From SAR116 cluster bacterium AG-325-I21 (lineage in GTDB: Bacteria > Pseudomonadota > Alphaproteobacteria > Puniceispirillales > Puniceispirillaceae): a DNA stretch of 64,000 nucleotides. Positions 54,029 to 62,770 of this stretch are shown piece after piece. The position numbers and the translations under genes are program-made. The notes beneath the pieces are model-generated. The model saw only the letters and a list, made by a program, of their open reading frames with translations, searched no databases and was not told the origin of the DNA. The first letter of the stretch is position 1. The number at the start of each line of letters is the position of its first letter. The stretch lies in contig QBYK01000006.1 in assembly GCA_003282865.1 (NCBI GenBank), positions 1 to 64,000 on the forward strand, read 5' to 3'.

Positions 54029-55511
54029 ATTTTCTATCCATTAGATGCAGCAATTCTCCAATTTTTTTTGCACTGCAAGCTGATCCAGTCGTAAAAAATA
54101 TAATTATGATTGAGAGCACGGTGGTGTAGCTAAACATCTCCAAAGAAATAAAATCAAACCACGGTGCAGATCGCGTTCGCATAACATCAAAAACTCTTGA
54201 GAGGATAAATAAAGACCCAAATGTAAACACATGGAAACAACTTGCTGTGAACAAAAAAGCTTTCAGTGCTGTGATCAAGGATCCTCGATAAATAAGAGAA
54301 AACGACACCAAACTCACCAAAATTTGAACAAAAAGGCCAATCACAGTAGCCATAATGACGGCCATTACATTACCATAATCTTCCGCGAACGTTCCCAAGA
54401 AAAGGACAAAAAATGTGAAGCACACTCCAACAAGGTTGAAAGCAAAGACCAAAAATCCTCGTTCAATGATAATAAAAATTGAGTTTGTGATTGAAATGGA
54501 AAGCCGTAAAATCACAACACCCCAAAGGAATGGTAACACCCCCATTACATTTTGAACTAGAATACTTTTATGCTGGAGAACAAAATAAGTTGCCGTAATT
54601 ACCACCCCCCCTCCTAGGGTCCAAAGAAGAATAATAAAAAAACCCAAATTTTGTTTAATTCTAAAACCCTTTGAGGGTTCCAAACCCAGTGAAAACCATT
54701 CTCTAAGCTGTTGCCCGACAAATGATAAGAGTTGTGATGGCATGAAAAGAAAAACAGAGCAGATATAAGCTGCCACGGCGTAGTTACCAAACACATCAAG
54801 TTCCGAAGTTGAAGCAATCAGAACTCTGTCTTGAGTAACCATGAATAGATCCGTTATACCGATAAAAAATACGGGCAGCCCCAGACCCCACAGATCTTTC
54901 AATACGCCTTTATTCGGTATGGAGAATATAGGTTTTTTTCTTTTTCTGAACAATAAAATAGAAGGCGCTAAAAAGACTAGAGGTTCACATAGCAAAAAGC
55001 CAACAATCCCAAAAAACATCGCGCATGGTAATTGGATGAAAACCCTTACACAGGCTGGAGCCATACGTATCATTGAAACATCACGTATTTCAAATTTGTA
55101 CCGATAATACACAATCTGATTTATGTAGAATGCGTAAAAAATATTGCTAAGAGCTACAGATAAGACACCCAGCCAAACACTTCCGCTGAGAGCAGGCCTA
55201 AAAACAAAGAACGCTGCGCCCAAAGTAACAAGAAGACAACAACTGAAAATTAAATGAATGGAGCAAACACTGTTAGAATGGTAGTCAAAATCCTTTTCCT
55301 GATTTGTAACGTTTAAAGATGATAATTTCAGCTTCAAGCCGTCCAACAAACCCAAATGCATTAGAGTAAAATATGAAAAACATAAAATAGCTAAGTTTAC
55401 AGTCCCCACTAGCTCCATATCCCAGGACGCAACTATAAGCATCATGACTAGCGCTTTCGACAGCACATCAATAGCAGTTGGACCTGACCAAAAAAAAAGA
55501 TTATAAAGCAA
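54015..55511 (-). CDS. Wzx-like oligosaccharide flippase (MOP superfamily)
   Basis: 498 residues with 12-14 membrane helices, TTG start. MOP-family polysaccharide exporter features: LAILCFSYFTLMHLGLLDGLKLKLS near 40, PVFFIGITDLFMVTQDRVLIASTSELDVFGNYAVAAYI near 215-250. The size and topology are normal for Wzx. It moves undecaprenyl-linked repeat units to the periplasm. First gene of the run Wzx-methyltransferase-Wzy-GT4-deacetylase, all within a few bases of each other. Confidence 0.82.
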   Translation of the reverse strand: MLYNLFFWSGPTAIDVLSKALVMMLIVASWDMELVGTVNLAILCFSYFTLMHLGLLDGLKLKLSSLNVTNQEKDFDYHSNSVCSIHLIFSCCLLVTLGAAFFVFRPALSGSVWLGVLSVALSNIFYAFYINQIVYYRYKFEIRDVSMIRMAPACVRVFIQLPCAMFFGIVGFLLCEPLVFLAPSILLFRKRKKPIFSIPNKGVLKDLWGLGLPVFFIGITDLFMVTQDRVLIASTSELDVFGNYAVAAYICSVFLFMPSQLLSFVGQQLREWFSLGLEPSKGFRIKQNLGFFIILLWTLGGGVVITATYFVLQHKSILVQNVMGVLPFLWGVVILRLSISITNSIFIIIERGFLVFAFNLVGVCFTFFVLFLGTFAEDYGNVMAVIMATVIGLFVQILVSLVSFSLIYRGSLITALKAFLFTASCFHVFTFGSLFILSRVFDVMRTRSAPWFDFISLEMFSYTTVLSIIIIFFTTGSACSAKKIGELLHLMDRKYVNN

Positions 55512-55739
55512 AGATTGAACCTAAATTAAAATTACACTTGATGATTTAGAAAAAACGCCTGTAACTTCCCAAAAATCAGAGTAAAAGATACAAACCCTCC
55601 TCAAAGTTTATATTGCTAGTCTTGTTTTTGGTACAACAACTTGACACCACAGCGTTACAAATTTTTAAATAACTCAAAAACAATTTCCTTTTTCTTTTTT
55701 TATTTTCACAAAAATTCAATTCTTAAGTAGTGCTTGATT

Positions 55740-56768
55740 ATGAAAAACTCAGTTATGCACATTGGCTTTAACGACAAAGACACCAATGTGGCGTTCAATG
55801 AATTCTACATAGAGTCAAAACGAGCCGGTCGAAATGCAAAATTTATGTCCATCGATTCAACTCCGAATTTTACGTCCTCAGATAACAGCATACTGAAATT
55901 CATTAGCGCTGCGATAAAGGTGAGAGATCAAGCTCAAATCTTCCATTTTCACCTTATCCAAGTTTCATGGCTTTTCGTATTAGTTCATCGGCTAATAGGT
56001 GTGAAGAAAGCTGTAATCGTTACAATTCACACTTCTTACGATAACCTAAATTCTTTTTTAAAACAGTGTTTTCTTTTTTTAAACTTGGTTTTAGGTGTTG
56101 AAATTGTATTTTGCAGCAAAGCAAGCAAATTGTCGTTTAAGCGATCATTACTGTGGATATATCTAAAACGGCGTGAAGTTGTTTTGAATGGTTTTAATAT
56201 AAAGATAAGCGAAACTCGCGACAAGCGAGCAAAGTCAATATTAATAGTTAGCCGATTTATTGATCTCAAAAGGCCAATTTTTGCAGCAACAGCATTCAAT
56301 AAGATCAGTAACGACGAAGCAACTCTCTCTTGGGTTGGAGCGGGCAAACTTGAGGCCGGCTTAAAAAAAAACTTTTCCCATGACGAACGAATTAGTTTCA
56401 TGGGCACACTATCCCGTGAAGACACTCAAAGGGTTATGGCAGAATCTTCAATCTTGATGTCGACGTCATTGATTGAAGGGATGCCAATTTCAGTTTTAGA
56501 GGCAGCAGGTCATGGATGTTTACTTATACTTTCGGATATCCCCCCCCATAGAGAGATAGCTAAGGATATCCCAAACACATTTTTGTTCAATGACGAAGAA
56601 GATTTGTTACGCCAAATAAATCTTGTATTTTCTTTTAGTCAGAGAATCTTAAATGAAAAATATCTTGAAAACAAAATTGCAGGCATAAAAAAATTTAACA
56701 TGAAGAATGTGTTTGAACAGTATGATAGAATATATCGAAATAAAATACGTGCTATCGGTCAGGATTAG
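55740..56768 (+). CDS. GT4-family glycosyltransferase
   Basis: 342 residues from ATG 55740 (the track's TTG is six bases earlier). IFHFHLIQVSWLFVLVHRLIGVKKAVIVTIHTSYDNL near 64-100, donor domain AKSILIVSRFIDLKRPIFAATAFN near 165, LSWVGAGKLEAGLKKN, RISFMGTLSREDTQRVMAESSILMSTSLIEGMPISVLEAAGHGC near 215-258 with the EX7E motif. Sugar transfer in O-antigen assembly. Isolated plus-strand gene, convergent with the kinase-like gene; its upstream region is very AT-rich. Confidence 0.9.
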   Translation: MKNSVMHIGFNDKDTNVAFNEFYIESKRAGRNAKFMSIDSTPNFTSSDNSILKFISAAIKVRDQAQIFHFHLIQVSWLFVLVHRLIGVKKAVIVTIHTSYDNLNSFLKQCFLFLNLVLGVEIVFCSKASKLSFKRSLLWIYLKRREVVLNGFNIKISETRDKRAKSILIVSRFIDLKRPIFAATAFNKISNDEATLSWVGAGKLEAGLKKNFSHDERISFMGTLSREDTQRVMAESSILMSTSLIEGMPISVLEAAGHGCLLILSDIPPHREIAKDIPNTFLFNDEEDLLRQINLVFSFSQRILNEKYLENKIAGIKKFNMKNVFEQYDRIYRNKIRAIGQD

Positions 56769-56797
56769 ATAAGCTCACCACTGATAAACGACACGCT

Positions 56798-58036
56798 TTA
56801 ATTCGCTACTTTGGAAATTTCCCTCAGGCATCTATTTCTCAGCGTTTCTTTATCAACATTCCCATCAAGTTTCACAACACGGGCAGCATTTGGACAAAAA
56901 GATTTATATAGCTTTGCCCTTGTCTTTATTTGTATTGCTGTTTCTTTTCCTAATTTATTACGCTCTCTGTTTCGATTTTGTAACTCTAATAATGGGACGT
57001 CTAAATCGATGTACAAATCACATTTAGGCATTGCCCAATATAATAAACGTTCACAAGATGCTAGGACTTGGAGAAATTTACTTACCTCTGAGTCAATAAT
57101 TGGAGAGTCATTCGCTCCAAAAGATTGACCAGGCCACCGGTCTGACACCACTACTACGTTCAAAAACCGTAAAAAAACCGCCCAATAACATAAATAAAGT
57201 CGGATCATCCCAGTAACAAGCATACGTAAAGCCCTAGTTTTTGTTTGTTTTTTATTCTTAAATTTTGGTTTTTTGACTTTGTTTTGTGTCAAACGTCCAG
57301 GACTTAATCTGGCGGTAAGAACAATTGAACTTAGCTCATCATGTATCATTTCTGAGATTGTAGACTTTCCTGCACCGTCAGGTCCACCAATAGCAATAAT
57401 AAGTCCTTTATTTTTCAATCTACGTTTATTAGATAAAAAAATTACTGATATGATTTTCCGGAAAAATTTAACCACGAACACCAACGGCAGAATTGTCGGT
57501 TTAATTCTTCTAGTATAATCCGTAGTTTTTGGCGAAGATTGGGTTGCTGCACCCAAAAAGGCTTTTTCTAAAATATTATCGTTTATGTCTCTCCTCGAGA
57601 CCAATTGATTAAACAACCCATTGGACTTCATTTTTGTTCGAGAGTTAAAAATACTCCGGCCTAACTCATTGCTAACACATCGAACCCCTCTGATAAATTG
57701 AATATTTTTTTCAAGCTCACTTGATTTAATCAGTAACTCATATTCCTTCAACCAGGTATTACCTGTGATCAACTTGTAGTAAACATGCAAGTGGTAAAAC
57801 CGAGATGTATTCTCACAAAATAAGAAATAATGCTCTATGTCGAAGTAAGAGGAGTGATAATACTCAGCGTTGAAAACAATAAAGTCCTTAAGAACGGCCT
57901 CAAAGGAAACACGGTATTTATGATTTAAAAAAAGATCTAGATCTTTCTTACCAAGGAAAAAGTCATCGATTTCGTGAAAGTTTTTCCACAAAACATATTT
58001 TAAATTTCTTCTATTAAGTTCCTTAAAAATTTTCAA
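56798..58036 (-). CDS. Nucleotidyltransferase-like domain fused to thymidylate-kinase-like P-loop domain
   Basis: 412 residues, TTG start. The N-terminal part (about 1-130) reads like a divergent nucleotidyltransferase-type domain: NRRNLKYVLWKNFHEIDDF then KKDLDLFLNH, with a D-x-D pattern. The C-terminal part (about 210-412) is a P-loop kinase: IIAIGGPDGAGKSTISEMIHDEL, VVVSDRWPG (DRW as in thymidylate kinases), CDLYIDLDVPLLELQNRNRERNKLG. Fusions of this type recur in polysaccharide clusters without an assigned reaction. It overlaps the next upstream gene, also a P-loop protein, by 14 bases. It is not a housekeeping Tmk, being twice the length. Confidence 0.7.
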   Translation of the reverse strand: MKIFKELNRRNLKYVLWKNFHEIDDFFLGKKDLDLFLNHKYRVSFEAVLKDFIVFNAEYYHSSYFDIEHYFLFCENTSRFYHLHVYYKLITGNTWLKEYELLIKSSELEKNIQFIRGVRCVSNELGRSIFNSRTKMKSNGLFNQLVSRRDINDNILEKAFLGAATQSSPKTTDYTRRIKPTILPLVFVVKFFRKIISVIFLSNKRRLKNKGLIIAIGGPDGAGKSTISEMIHDELSSIVLTARLSPGRLTQNKVKKPKFKNKKQTKTRALRMLVTGMIRLYLCYWAVFLRFLNVVVVSDRWPGQSFGANDSPIIDSEVSKFLQVLASCERLLYWAMPKCDLYIDLDVPLLELQNRNRERNKLGKETAIQIKTRAKLYKSFCPNAARVVKLDGNVDKETLRNRCLREISKVAN

Positions 58037-58607
58037 ATTTTACGATCTCTGACATTTCATCAACAATTACACACAACTGTTCATTAAATAAATGATAGTT
58101 CTCGGGACAGGTTTTAATTTGTGTTTTTGTCTGCGAGTTCCTGGTAGAAGAGCGGATCACAAATGTATCTAAATCGATATGAAGCGTCCTTACCGTGTAT
58201 TCAAACAAGCTAATCGTATGCTTCAATTCTTTTTCAAATTTTGGAGAGGAAGACCCCCGGTTAATGACACGATTGCAAAGTATAAGTTGGACTAAACTTT
58301 GGTCCAGTACAATATCCTTCCGAGCTGATCGCAGGGTAAATAGTAGCAATATTGCATTAAAAATATAAATTAACCTTACACGATCGTAAAACCCTGCTTG
58401 CAGCACTCGAAGGGATGGATTTAAAAGAAAAATAAAAGCTTTTATAAACAAAACAATTTTAAGTATTACTCGCAGGATCTCGACATTTGTTTTTTCTATG
58501 AAAAAGACATCAACTGTGAAACACCCAGCATGTTTTGTCTTAACAATGGTAGTTTTGCCAGCTCCCGGTAAACCCACATACTCTAGGACCTTTAAATGAT
58601 TTTTCAT
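58023..58607 (-). CDS. Small P-loop kinase-like protein
   Basis: 194 residues, ATG. Walker A VLEYVGLPGAGKTTIVKTK (residues 7-25) and a Walker-B-like KDIVLDQSLVQLILCNR near 98. Between them lies a hydrophobic block (about 47-90) that could be membrane-associated. No named family recognised. Its stop overlaps the TTG start of the nucleotidyltransferase/P-loop fusion, so both are made together and could form one complex acting on a nucleoside, sugar or lipid phosphate. Confidence 0.6.
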   Translation of the reverse strand: MKNHLKVLEYVGLPGAGKTTIVKTKHAGCFTVDVFFIEKTNVEILRVILKIVLFIKAFIFLLNPSLRVLQAGFYDRVRLIYIFNAILLLFTLRSARKDIVLDQSLVQLILCNRVINRGSSSPKFEKELKHTISLFEYTVRTLHIDLDTFVIRSSTRNSQTKTQIKTCPENYHLFNEQLCVIVDEMSEIVKFENF

Positions 58608-58797
58608 GGTTTTTCACAAAAAGCAGTTTATCGTATTTCTAGCACATTTAAAGTAGGGCTGAAAGAGACCAAACAAGGGGCAAACAAGCCACAGCACAAA
58701 TTCTCCTAAACCTTGCGTAGACAATGAAATTGGCAACAAACAAGATTATTGTTTAGCAAATTTAGGATTAAATTTTAAACATCAGTGAAGGCCACAA

Positions 58798-59556
58798 TTG
58801 CAAATGAAACAACATGACCAACTAGGTTTGACAGAAGAGAGTGTTCAAATGCTTTTAATGCAGCGGGCTGATCTGAGAGTAAAAGTCGACTTAACTATTT
58901 CAAGATTGCTCTTGAAGATTTTTCCCGAAAAGCCTGTTAGGAAGTTCATTTTCAAAACTGTTTTGCCACTTTATTACAAAGTTGGTCTAAAACCGCTAAT
59001 CAGACGCTATATGAGTTCATGTGAAATAGATTTTCAAAATTTAAAGCCTCATTTGGACATTAATAAACTCGAATGTAAAATTTTAGATATCGGCGCGGGA
59101 TTCAGCGGCATAAGCGTTTTCCTTTTCCATTTCTTAGGAAAAAAGACCAAATTCTGTTTACTAGACCGTGACTCCGTTACAGCAGATTGGAAGATTGGCT
59201 ACCATCACGACGCAAATAGTTTCTCAAGCTATAATAGCTTTCCTCTTGTGAAGATTTTTTTAAAAGCAAGTGGACTACACCATAACAACGTAAAAACGAT
59301 AGATATTAACAAACAACCTTTCCCAGAGAATGCCAAATTTGATATTGTAATATCTTTATTGTCAATGGGTTACCATTATCCGATCGACGTTTATGCTGAT
59401 GGTATACGTAAAACAACAAATAAGGGCGCAAAAATATTTCTTGATTTAAGAGACGGCTATTACAATCTAGCCGAAGTCGAAAACGTGCTCAACGCTAAAG
59501 CCACACTGATCAAAACCTCAAAGAATTCAAAAAGGTATTTATTAATTAGGATTTAG
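58798..59556 (+). CDS. SAM-dependent methyltransferase-like protein
   Basis: 252 residues from TTG 58798 (GAAGG six bases upstream); ATG 58804 is the alternative. Motif I CKILDIGAGFSGISVFLFHFL near 97, LLDRDSVTADW, FDIVISLLSMGYHYPIDVY near 182, AKIFLDLRDGYYNL. The N-terminus is basic and helical with ISRLLLKIFPEKPVRKF. It probably methylates a sugar or related small molecule. It is a lone plus-strand gene between minus-strand runs. Confidence 0.72.
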   Translation: MQMKQHDQLGLTEESVQMLLMQRADLRVKVDLTISRLLLKIFPEKPVRKFIFKTVLPLYYKVGLKPLIRRYMSSCEIDFQNLKPHLDINKLECKILDIGAGFSGISVFLFHFLGKKTKFCLLDRDSVTADWKIGYHHDANSFSSYNSFPLVKIFLKASGLHHNNVKTIDINKQPFPENAKFDIVISLLSMGYHYPIDVYADGIRKTTNKGAKIFLDLRDGYYNLAEVENVLNAKATLIKTSKNSKRYLLIRI

Positions 59557-59585
59557 TTGGATGGTCTAACGCTCAGTATTCACGC

Positions 59586-60407
59586 CTAAATGCATTTCAT
59601 CTCATCCAAAGTATTAAAATATCTTAATATTATATTACTCTCGCGGGCAACCGTTCGTAAGCGGGATATGTCTAATTCAGAATGAATCAATTCACGACCA
59701 TCATCGTTTTCATAATTAAACGTAATTGAATCACCAACCTGGGTGCAAATATCACCGATCCGAAATCCATTTGTGTTTTTTATATTTAAACAATTTGTAC
59801 CAATCTTTGTTTTATTATGGAGGGTTAAAATCACATCGCAAAGGAAACTAAATTCACAAAAATCACGTATCTGCCGGCCACCATTCTGAATAATAAAACT
59901 ATGACTTTTTCTAGCTGGAGGATTTAACACCCTGTCAATGAAACTATTAAAACCGTTTTGTGTGAAACATGAGAAAAAGCCTGCTGGCCTCAGCACTAAT
60001 GTGGAAACCTCATTTTCATTCGTGTATTTTTCCAAACATAACTCTAACAAACATTTTTCTTCGCCATACTCGTCAGAAGGATTAAATTCACTAGCTTCAC
60101 GGATAGGGATATTTTTGATTTTTTTCAACCCATATACGGCTGCAGAAGAGATAAATACTATGTTTTTTGGTTTTAGCTTTAAAAGGACATTGGTCAGTTG
60201 AAACTCAAAATCTTTTTGGTTGATTTGAACGTTAAACTTGCGAGAAAGGTAAGGGCTTCCCCCAATTATTACACTATCTGCAAAATCAATGCTTGACGCC
60301 ATGTTAAATAAATTTGGCAACGAAATAAAAATAAAATCTTTTTTCTTCAATTTAGAACTGAGAAACTGATCAAAACGCCGCCCTCCTATCAATACTATTT
60401 TAGGCAT
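59586..60407 (-). CDS. NAD-dependent epimerase/dehydratase (extended SDR)
   Basis: 273 residues from ATG 60407 (GGGAAAA upstream), overlapping the WbpM-like stop by 13 bases. Rossmann start KIVLIGGRRFDQFLSSKL is divergent from the usual GxxGxxG, but DSVIIGGSPYLSR, FISSAAVYGLKK, catalytic DEYGEEKCLLE near 150 and LVLRPAGFF place it in the extended SDRs. NAD binding may be altered because the glycine motif is poor. It likely acts after the 4,6-dehydratase, as a 4-reductase or epimerase, in making a deoxy sugar. Confidence 0.72.
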   Translation of the reverse strand: MPKIVLIGGRRFDQFLSSKLKKKDFIFISLPNLFNMASSIDFADSVIIGGSPYLSRKFNVQINQKDFEFQLTNVLLKLKPKNIVFISSAAVYGLKKIKNIPIREASEFNPSDEYGEEKCLLELCLEKYTNENEVSTLVLRPAGFFSCFTQNGFNSFIDRVLNPPARKSHSFIIQNGGRQIRDFCEFSFLCDVILTLHNKTKIGTNCLNIKNTNGFRIGDICTQVGDSITFNYENDDGRELIHSELDISRLRTVARESNIILRYFNTLDEMKCI

Positions 60408-61384
60408 CCATTTTCCCAATCTATTTTCTCAAATTTGGGAACAGTGAGGTCCTTTAAACATTTTTTTATATAAGCAACAAATTCCTGTGTTGGTTTGGTT
60501 TCACTATCCCAAGTCATAAGGGATTCCCTCATTTTTGGCTCTGAATAATAAAGTGACTCTCTTGCTTTTTCACCGTCACGGAGGCCAATGTATTTTATTT
60601 CAATATCATCTCTTCTGAGTTTTTGTCCAAACGCAACGGCGCGCAAACCCGCGTCTTCAATAAAGTTTCTTGCTAGCGCATCAATGTTCACTTCCGATCC
60701 CATGTCCAAAACAACTACCCTGCTGTCAATTTTGGAAAAAGCTGTATCAATCACCAGTTCAACTGCTTGCTGTATCGACATAAAATAGCGCCATGCTTCT
60801 TTTGATGTGACAGTGACCGGTCCCCCCTCAGCAATTTGTTCTTTAAAGATGGGAAGGACTGAACCACTAGAATTAATAACATTACCAAACCTGATAACTT
60901 GACCGTTTTTAAAGTTTTCATCAAAAATCAGAAGCTCACAAATGCGTTTTGTGAAGCCCATTATATTTATCGGCCAGACCGCTTTATCTGTAGATATAAG
61001 AGTAATTTTTTTTGCATTCGTTTTAGCAAAATCAATGACATTCATAGTTGATTTTACGTTATTGTGAAAATAAAGAAATGGGTTAACTTCCGATAATGGA
61101 ACATGCTTATAAGCCGCAGCGTGAATGACAATTTCGAAGTTTGTTTCCGCCAAATGATTTTTCCATAGCTTTTCACATAAGTTTGCGGGCAGAAATGTAA
61201 TTTTTTTTGAACACTCAGAGAGGCTTTTTTGAAGTCTAAATAACGAATTTTCGTTTGCATCAATGCAATACAACTCCGCGTTGCCTGTAGACTTTGCTAA
61301 TTGTTCAACTATTTCTGAACCAACACTGCCACCCGCGCCAGTTACAAGAATTTTTCCGTTTATTTGCTGCAGTTTGTTACTCAC
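60395..61384 (-). CDS. WbpM/PglF-like UDP-sugar 4,6-dehydratase, soluble form (Polysacc_synt_2)
   Basis: 329 residues, GTG start with AAAGG before it. KILVTGAGGSVGSEIVEQL (residues 11-29), VIHAAAYKHVPLSEVNP near 87, LISTDKAVWPINIMGFTKRICEL near 130-152, RFGNVINSSGSVLPIFKEQI, GGPVTVTSKEAWRYFMSIQQAVELV. The catalytic site has M-G-F-T-K, the Met form of the large membrane enzymes WbpM/PglF, yet the N-terminal membrane region of those is absent. It would make a UDP-4-keto-6-deoxy-HexNAc. Coupled to the epimerase gene. Confidence 0.85.
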   Translation of the reverse strand: MSNKLQQINGKILVTGAGGSVGSEIVEQLAKSTGNAELYCIDANENSLFRLQKSLSECSKKITFLPANLCEKLWKNHLAETNFEIVIHAAAYKHVPLSEVNPFLYFHNNVKSTMNVIDFAKTNAKKITLISTDKAVWPINIMGFTKRICELLIFDENFKNGQVIRFGNVINSSGSVLPIFKEQIAEGGPVTVTSKEAWRYFMSIQQAVELVIDTAFSKIDSRVVVLDMGSEVNIDALARNFIEDAGLRAVAFGQKLRRDDIEIKYIGLRDGEKARESLYYSEPKMRESLMTWDSETKPTQEFVAYIKKCLKDLTVPKFEKIDWENGCLK

Positions 61385-61538
61385 GTTGCACCTTTTGTTT
61401 CAAATTTTTAAGATCCACCTTAATTCCTAAAGCTTTACAAAATATTCTTGGCAGAAGGTGGAGCTAATCTGCAGGATTTAATAAAAAGGTCGCTCTTACG
61501 ATCAAAAGAAAAGTGTAAAAGGTTTAGGTTAAATAACA

Positions 61539-62351
61539 TCATCTATTGTGCGTAATTTGCCTGATTGATTTTTTTAAATTTTCAAGTGTTTCAATTAGTT
61601 GTACAAGGCTTTTGTAATATTCTACCGTGTAAAATGCACATCTGTCACCAAAGTTTTGTAAACAAAATTTAATTTGGTTACCATCTGGTGGGTTGTGTGC
61701 GTCAATCAGGGAAGTGTCTGTAACTACAGGACTGCTTAAATGAACTTGAAAGACTGCCTCTAGCGGCAAGTTAGAAAAGTATTCTGTAAATGTCTGACGT
61801 TGCGCAACTGCAGAAATCATTGCATGAGCATGATCATATAAGAATTTTATCTGATTTTGTCTTACTAATTCTGCAATAAACCATGGCTCGGTCACCGTCG
61901 TATAAGCACGGCCACCCAAATCGTTGTTATTTTCTACCAATATTTCAAGGCCACTGAAGCGATTTCTAAACCAATCAATATTCGTTTTGGCATTCTTCAA
62001 TAGAACAGATGCTGACAGTTCCTCACCATCTCCAACTGCTCTCCCTCGACATACCTTAAAGCTGGTATTATTCGTTACCATGTGAAACGAAACCCCCTTA
62101 AGCGATCGAAATCCTCGCACTCTTTGCTCAATGAAACCGTGGTCTGAAGCGGACCAACGCTGAGTAATTTCGCACTTACAATGATACATCAGCACATTAT
62201 TACGTTGCGCATGCGGCACCACGTTATCCCTAGCCTCAAGCCCCCCAAAGGCACCAACCAAATTAAAAAAAAATTTATTTTTCGCAAGGTGTGAAATTGG
62301 AGTTAATATTCTAGGATTCAAAAAATTTTCTTTCAAAACTTTATCCAACAC
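61539..62351 (-). CDS. DUF692/MNIO-like TIM-barrel protein
   Basis: 270 residues, GTG start. It resembles DUF692-type multinuclear iron oxidative (MNIO) proteins: GVSFHMVTNNTSFKV near 88, LEILVENNNDLGGRAYTTVTEPWFIAELV near 134-162, FLYDHAHAMISA near 171, VFQVHLSSPVV near 202, LIDAHNPPDGNQI near 216, with repeated His, Glu, Asp and Asn at strand ends as metal ligands would need. The known MNIO enzymes modify Cys or other residues in peptides using iron; no precursor peptide is evident here. The isomerase-type sugar TIM barrels are the alternative. The WbpM-like gene follows after about 150 bases. Confidence 0.6.
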   Translation of the reverse strand: MLDKVLKENFLNPRILTPISHLAKNKFFFNLVGAFGGLEARDNVVPHAQRNNVLMYHCKCEITQRWSASDHGFIEQRVRGFRSLKGVSFHMVTNNTSFKVCRGRAVGDGEELSASVLLKNAKTNIDWFRNRFSGLEILVENNNDLGGRAYTTVTEPWFIAELVRQNQIKFLYDHAHAMISAVAQRQTFTEYFSNLPLEAVFQVHLSSPVVTDTSLIDAHNPPDGNQIKFCLQNFGDRCAFYTVEYYKSLVQLIETLENLKKSIRQITHNR

Positions 62352-62770
62352 GGCAGTATGTTAGTCGAAGGTGTATTGATATCCTCTTGCCAAGGTAGCT
62401 AACAAATCGGTTTTGGCGCAACCACACTGTTAAATACCTTATTAAACTAATCAAACCAACACGACAAAATTCAAAGAAAAAAAATCTTGAAACCACGGGT
62501 TGTTTGATTTTAGCCAACCGCGCTAGCCCTTTCCTTTTCAAGATGCAAGAAATCTCGATCTGCAATTACAGATCTTTATGCGGGTTGTCTTTTTGCAATA
62601 ATAGCCGTAAGTTAATAAGGCGGATTTGAGTAAGTAACAACATTTTTTGGGCAGCACAAACCATTAATGGGCGTATCAGAAACTCCTAGCGAGGCACTAA
62701 AGGTGAGCCATATTTGATCTCGACCTGCTAATAACCTTTTCTAGATTAATCTAAATGCATTGGAGAAGAA
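62352..62770. other. Intergenic region between divergent DUF692-like and methyltransferase genes
   Basis: About 420 bases. The 74-residue minus-strand ORF at 62341-62565 is basic and low in family features; it ends at the start of the DUF692-like gene. I do not call it a gene. Promoters for both divergent genes should lie here, but none can be named with confidence. GGAGAAGA precedes the methyltransferase ATG. Confidence 0.35.

Noticed and set aside
62341-62565. 74-residue minus-strand ORF as a precursor peptide for the DUF692/MNIO-like protein
   Set aside because: It is basic and hydrophobic with few Cys, has no leader/core layout and no clear ribosome binding site.
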